Source of the DNA: Bacteroidales bacterium Bact_22
Lineage (GTDB): Bacteria > Bacteroidota > Bacteroidia > Bacteroidales > F082
Assembly: GCA_001603665.1 (NCBI GenBank)
Contig: LUZN01000020.1
Coordinates: 19,798-83,797 of the forward strand
Reading direction: 5' to 3'
Length of the DNA: 64,000 nucleotides
Below, piece by piece: positions 61,682 to 64,000 of this stretch (position 1 is the first letter of the stretch; the number at the start of each line of letters is the position of its first letter). A program made the position numbers and the translations under genes. A model generated the notes under the pieces. It had not been told where the DNA came from. It saw only the letters and a list, made by a program, of their open reading frames with translations, and searched no databases.

Positions 61682-62221
61682 ATGAATTGCTCTGATTATT
61701 TAGTTGATTTTTTAATCAAACATGGCGTGACCGATGTTTTTGGTTATGCTGGCGGTTATATTGTTCCTTTTATGGACGCTCTATATAAGAGAAAGGATGA
61801 AATTACAACTCATGTGTGCTACCATGAGCAAGGCTGTGCTTTAGCGGCTGATGGTTTTGCCAGAACCAGTGGCAAAATAGGTGTATATTTCACTACCTCT
61901 GGTCCAGGAGCTGTAAACGCCTTTGGAGGTTTGGCGGATGCTTGGTTTGATGGATATCCTATCATGGGTATATGTGGCAATGTGCCGACCAATGAAATGA
62001 AAGGTTTCTCGGGTATTCGTCAGAATGGCTTTCAGGAAATGGATATTGTTTCCATGACAAGAAACATTACCAAATATTCTGTCACAGCTAATAGTGGTGA
62101 AGGATTCTCTGAAATAGTGAACCGAGCATACAATATGGCTCTGCTTGGCAGAAAAGGTGGAGTTATTATCGACTTTCCGCTTGATATTCAGCAGGCAGAG
62201 ATGGTTATTCCTAAGTATTAA
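61682..62221 (+). CDS. ThDP-dependent enzyme, N-terminal (PYR) domain part
   Basis: 179 aa covering only the PYR domain of an acetolactate-synthase-like enzyme: FGYAGGYIVPFMDALY near 21-36, YHEQGCALAADGFAR near 48 with the catalytic Glu, and TTSGPGAVNAFGGLADAWFD near 71-90. The TAA stop at 62219-62221 is followed in the same frame by six sense codons and then ATG 62240 of the next gene, which holds the remaining domains. Either the enzyme is naturally made as two chains or a nonsense mutation split it at the domain linker. Confidence 0.85.
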   Translation: MNCSDYLVDFLIKHGVTDVFGYAGGYIVPFMDALYKRKDEITTHVCYHEQGCALAADGFARTSGKIGVYFTTSGPGAVNAFGGLADAWFDGYPIMGICGNVPTNEMKGFSGIRQNGFQEMDIVSMTRNITKYSVTANSGEGFSEIVNRAYNMALLGRKGGVIIDFPLDIQQAEMVIPKY

Positions 62222-62239
62222 TCTGAAAAAACAAAGACA

Positions 62240-63352
62240 ATGATATTCAAAACTATATTTAAAAAACCTGTTCTGCTCGTTGGTAATGGCGTACGTACAG
62301 CTGACGCTGTTGAGATGGTTCATGAATTTGTTAAGAAGACAAATATTCCACTGCTCACTACTATGAATGGCGTCGATCTTGCTCAAGATGATCTTCATAT
62401 AGGTTTTATTGGCACTCACGGTAATCGTATTGCCAATATGATAATGCGAGAGTGTGACTTGATTGTGTCTGTAGGAGCTCGATTAAGCTTGCGACAGGTG
62501 GGAAGATACACTGCAAACTTTGCACCCCAAGCCCATTTGGTAAGAGCCGATATTGACGAATCGGAATTGAGTCGTAACATTAAGGTTGACGAGGATAAGT
62601 TCCATACCGATGCCCGTGACTTTATGCGCAAGATAATGAATGAGTCTGTTGGCGATTTCAGCGTATGGAGAAAACAATGCCTTGAAGCAAAGGCCGTGCT
62701 TGAAAATTATGACAAGCAGCCAGGAAATTATGCTGTCGAGGCTATAAGCGCTTTGCTGCCACCTAATGCCAATGTTTCAGTTGACGTGGGTATGCACCAG
62801 TGCTGGAGTGCGCAGTCACTTGTGTTGAAAGGCTACAAAGGCCGTATTCATATCAGTGGCGGTTATGGTACCATGGGTTGTGGCCTTCCATTTGCCATAG
62901 GTTCGGCTATCGCAGAGAAACACTCACCTGTATTCTGCATTACAGGTGATGGCGGCTTCCAAATGAATATTCAGGAATTGGAAACAGTGAAGCGAGAGAA
63001 CCTCCCGGTGAAAATTTTTATTCTAAATAACCGTGTGCTTGGTAAGATTAGCGAAACCCAGCATTTCAACCATAGTGATCGTTTCGCATGTACAGCAGTT
63101 TCCGGAGGATATACTGTTCCAGATTTTGTTAAAATAGCTGAAGCATACGGATTAAAAGGGGTAAAGCTTGAATCGTATGAGCAATTGGCCGATTATAGAA
63201 AATGGGTTACCGACAACGATCCTTGTCTCTTTGACGTTGCCTTGCCTGAAGACAGCTTGCTGACTCCAAAAATTAAATGGGAAACTGGTAAAATATCACC
63301 AGCAATTCCAGAAGAGGTTGTTGAAAAGGTAAGGTCAATATTGAGCAAATAA
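62240..63352 (+). CDS. ThDP-dependent enzyme, central and C-terminal (PP) part
   Basis: 370 aa: TH3 domain from KPVLLVGNGVRTADAVEMVH near 9 and the PP domain with HISGGYGTMGCGLPFAIGSA near 201 and ThDP/Mg-binding GDGGFQMNIQEL then LNNRVLGKISE near 230-275. With the upstream 179-aa frame, it makes a full-length acetolactate-synthase-like enzyme (about 555 aa). In surface-sugar clusters, such enzymes can attach a two-carbon unit to a keto sugar (YerE in yersiniose synthesis). In frame with, and 18 nt after, the upstream stop. Confidence 0.85.
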   Translation: MIFKTIFKKPVLLVGNGVRTADAVEMVHEFVKKTNIPLLTTMNGVDLAQDDLHIGFIGTHGNRIANMIMRECDLIVSVGARLSLRQVGRYTANFAPQAHLVRADIDESELSRNIKVDEDKFHTDARDFMRKIMNESVGDFSVWRKQCLEAKAVLENYDKQPGNYAVEAISALLPPNANVSVDVGMHQCWSAQSLVLKGYKGRIHISGGYGTMGCGLPFAIGSAIAEKHSPVFCITGDGGFQMNIQELETVKRENLPVKIFILNNRVLGKISETQHFNHSDRFACTAVSGGYTVPDFVKIAEAYGLKGVKLESYEQLADYRKWVTDNDPCLFDVALPEDSLLTPKIKWETGKISPAIPEEVVEKVRSILSK

Positions 63353-63361
63353 ACAGAGCGT

Positions 63362-63952
63362 ATGGAAAAAGTGGGAGCTATCGTATTGGCTGGTGGGAAA
63401 GGTACAAGGTTTCATCAGCAAAAACAGTTCGTTCAACTGTGGGGTAAGGAGCTTTGGCGGCATGTTTATGACAAGGTGTGCCAGTTGATACCTAAAAAGC
63501 AGATTATTGTGGTTGGCGTTGATGTCCCTGGCGGAAAAACTCGCAGTGGTTCTGTTATGAACGGTCTTAATGGTTTGAAAGAATGTGAAAAAGTTATTTT
63601 GTTGGAAGCAGCTCGACCACTTGTTACTATTGAGCAAATACAAACACTTATTGATTGCGAGGATGATTCCATTACGTTTGTGGCTCCTTGTATTGATACA
63701 ATAATAAAGAAGGACAAAACATATTTGAACCGAAATGAATGTTTAAGAATGCAAACCCCTCAAGCGTTTAATTACATCCTTTTGAAAAAGGCCTACGAAA
63801 CGGGTAAGTACCTTGACATGACAGATGAGACAAGAGTGCTTTTTGAAGAATATGGAATTGAGCCAACTTTTGTTGAAGGCGGTGAGAACCTTTATAAGGT
63901 GACATATCCCAAGGATATAGCTTTTATTGAAAATTATTTTGAAAAACAATAA
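63362..63952 (+). CDS. IspD-like cytidylyltransferase
   Basis: 196 aa: nucleotide-binding VLAGGKGTRFHQQKQFVQLW near 8-27 with its Lys, SGSVMNGLNGLKECEKVILLEAARPLV near 60 (D of the usual HDAARP is E), and a TDET motif (DMTDETRVLFEEYG near 152). IspD-type proteins in polysaccharide loci (TarI, Bcs1) usually make CDP-ribitol or other CDP-alditols. Chromosomal ispD cannot be excluded but the context argues for a surface-sugar role. It ends 48 nt before the window edge. Confidence 0.82.
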   Translation: MEKVGAIVLAGGKGTRFHQQKQFVQLWGKELWRHVYDKVCQLIPKKQIIVVGVDVPGGKTRSGSVMNGLNGLKECEKVILLEAARPLVTIEQIQTLIDCEDDSITFVAPCIDTIIKKDKTYLNRNECLRMQTPQAFNYILLKKAYETGKYLDMTDETRVLFEEYGIEPTFVEGGENLYKVTYPKDIAFIENYFEKQ

Positions 63953-64000
63953 CATATAGAGACTTTGAAGGGTAATAATTGTCTCAAATTCTACACGATA

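Noticed and set aside
1..64000. CRISPR arrays, rRNA genes, insertion sequences or prophage
   Set aside because: No regularly spaced repeats, no rRNA motifs, no transposase, integrase or phage structural genes were found in the window.

Overview
The window is chromosomal DNA of a Bacteroidales-type bacterium (phylum Bacteroidota); genus cannot be told from sequence alone. Supporting signs are the -7 box TAnnTTTG in front of many genes, weak Shine-Dalgarno sequences, an UpxY-type NusG paralogue opening a capsule locus, an EF-G2-like paralogue, PorT-like and Wzi-like outer-membrane barrels, a Bacteroidota-style exosortase, and dispersed short repeats of the 'cgtcatttcga' and 'tagagttgagag' kinds. 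No stretch without a gene exceeds about 300 bases.

Layout. 1-2754 (minus): start of an unknown gene, then the dTDP-L-rhamnose genes rfbC-rfbD-rfbB in one operon. 2848-14618: mainly housekeeping and envelope genes (tsaB, a thioester-less alpha-2-macroglobulin, thymidine kinase, an acidic unknown protein, rsmI, an Omp85-like barrel, an FMN-binding membrane protein, a PlsC-type acyltransferase). 14768-28126: first surface-polysaccharide cluster (polymerase/ligase, Wzi-like barrel, TupA-like ATP-grasp ligase, opine-dehydrogenase-like enzyme, Wzx flippase, four glycosyltransferases, an acyltransferase-like protein and two polyprenyl-phosphate sugar transferases). 28239-42082: tRNA-Asn, PfkB-family kinase, EF-G2-like factor, mnmA / VanX-like peptidase / exonuclease III (minus operon), CLC channel, exosortase plus PorT-like barrel (minus), nitrilase-family amidase, trkA, LTA-synthase-like phosphotransferase, tRNA-Gln.

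42131-63952: second polysaccharide locus, all on the plus strand, started by an upxY gene with its own promoter and a leader of about 120 nt. It makes several activated sugars: UDP-glucuronate (ugd), dTDP-glucose (rfbA, which complements the distant rfbBDC operon to give dTDP-rhamnose), UDP-ManNAcA (wecB, wecC), UDP-L-FucNAc (fnlA, fnlB, fnlC, with the accessory cupin wbuC), UDP-galactose (galE), and perhaps a CDP-activated branched or reduced sugar (SDR, a ThDP enzyme split by an in-frame stop, and an IspD-like cytidylyltransferase). No glycosyltransferase, flippase or polymerase of this locus is inside the window; they probably lie beyond 64000.

The second locus carries accessory cargo not needed for sugar synthesis: rubrerythrin, a lipocalin, two unknown helical proteins, YhcH, a small membrane protein with a 654-aa PIN-like protein, and, between fnlC and galE, a two-gene module of a ThsB-like TIR protein and a two-TM macro-domain protein. 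That pair has the architecture of a type II Thoeris anti-phage system and is the most striking element of the window. Two 251-aa dehydrogenase-like genes with 248/251 identical residues flank wecB-wecC as a direct repeat. In the first cluster, the opine-dehydrogenase / ATP-grasp pair suggests a polysaccharide decorated with an opine-type or peptide-like amide.
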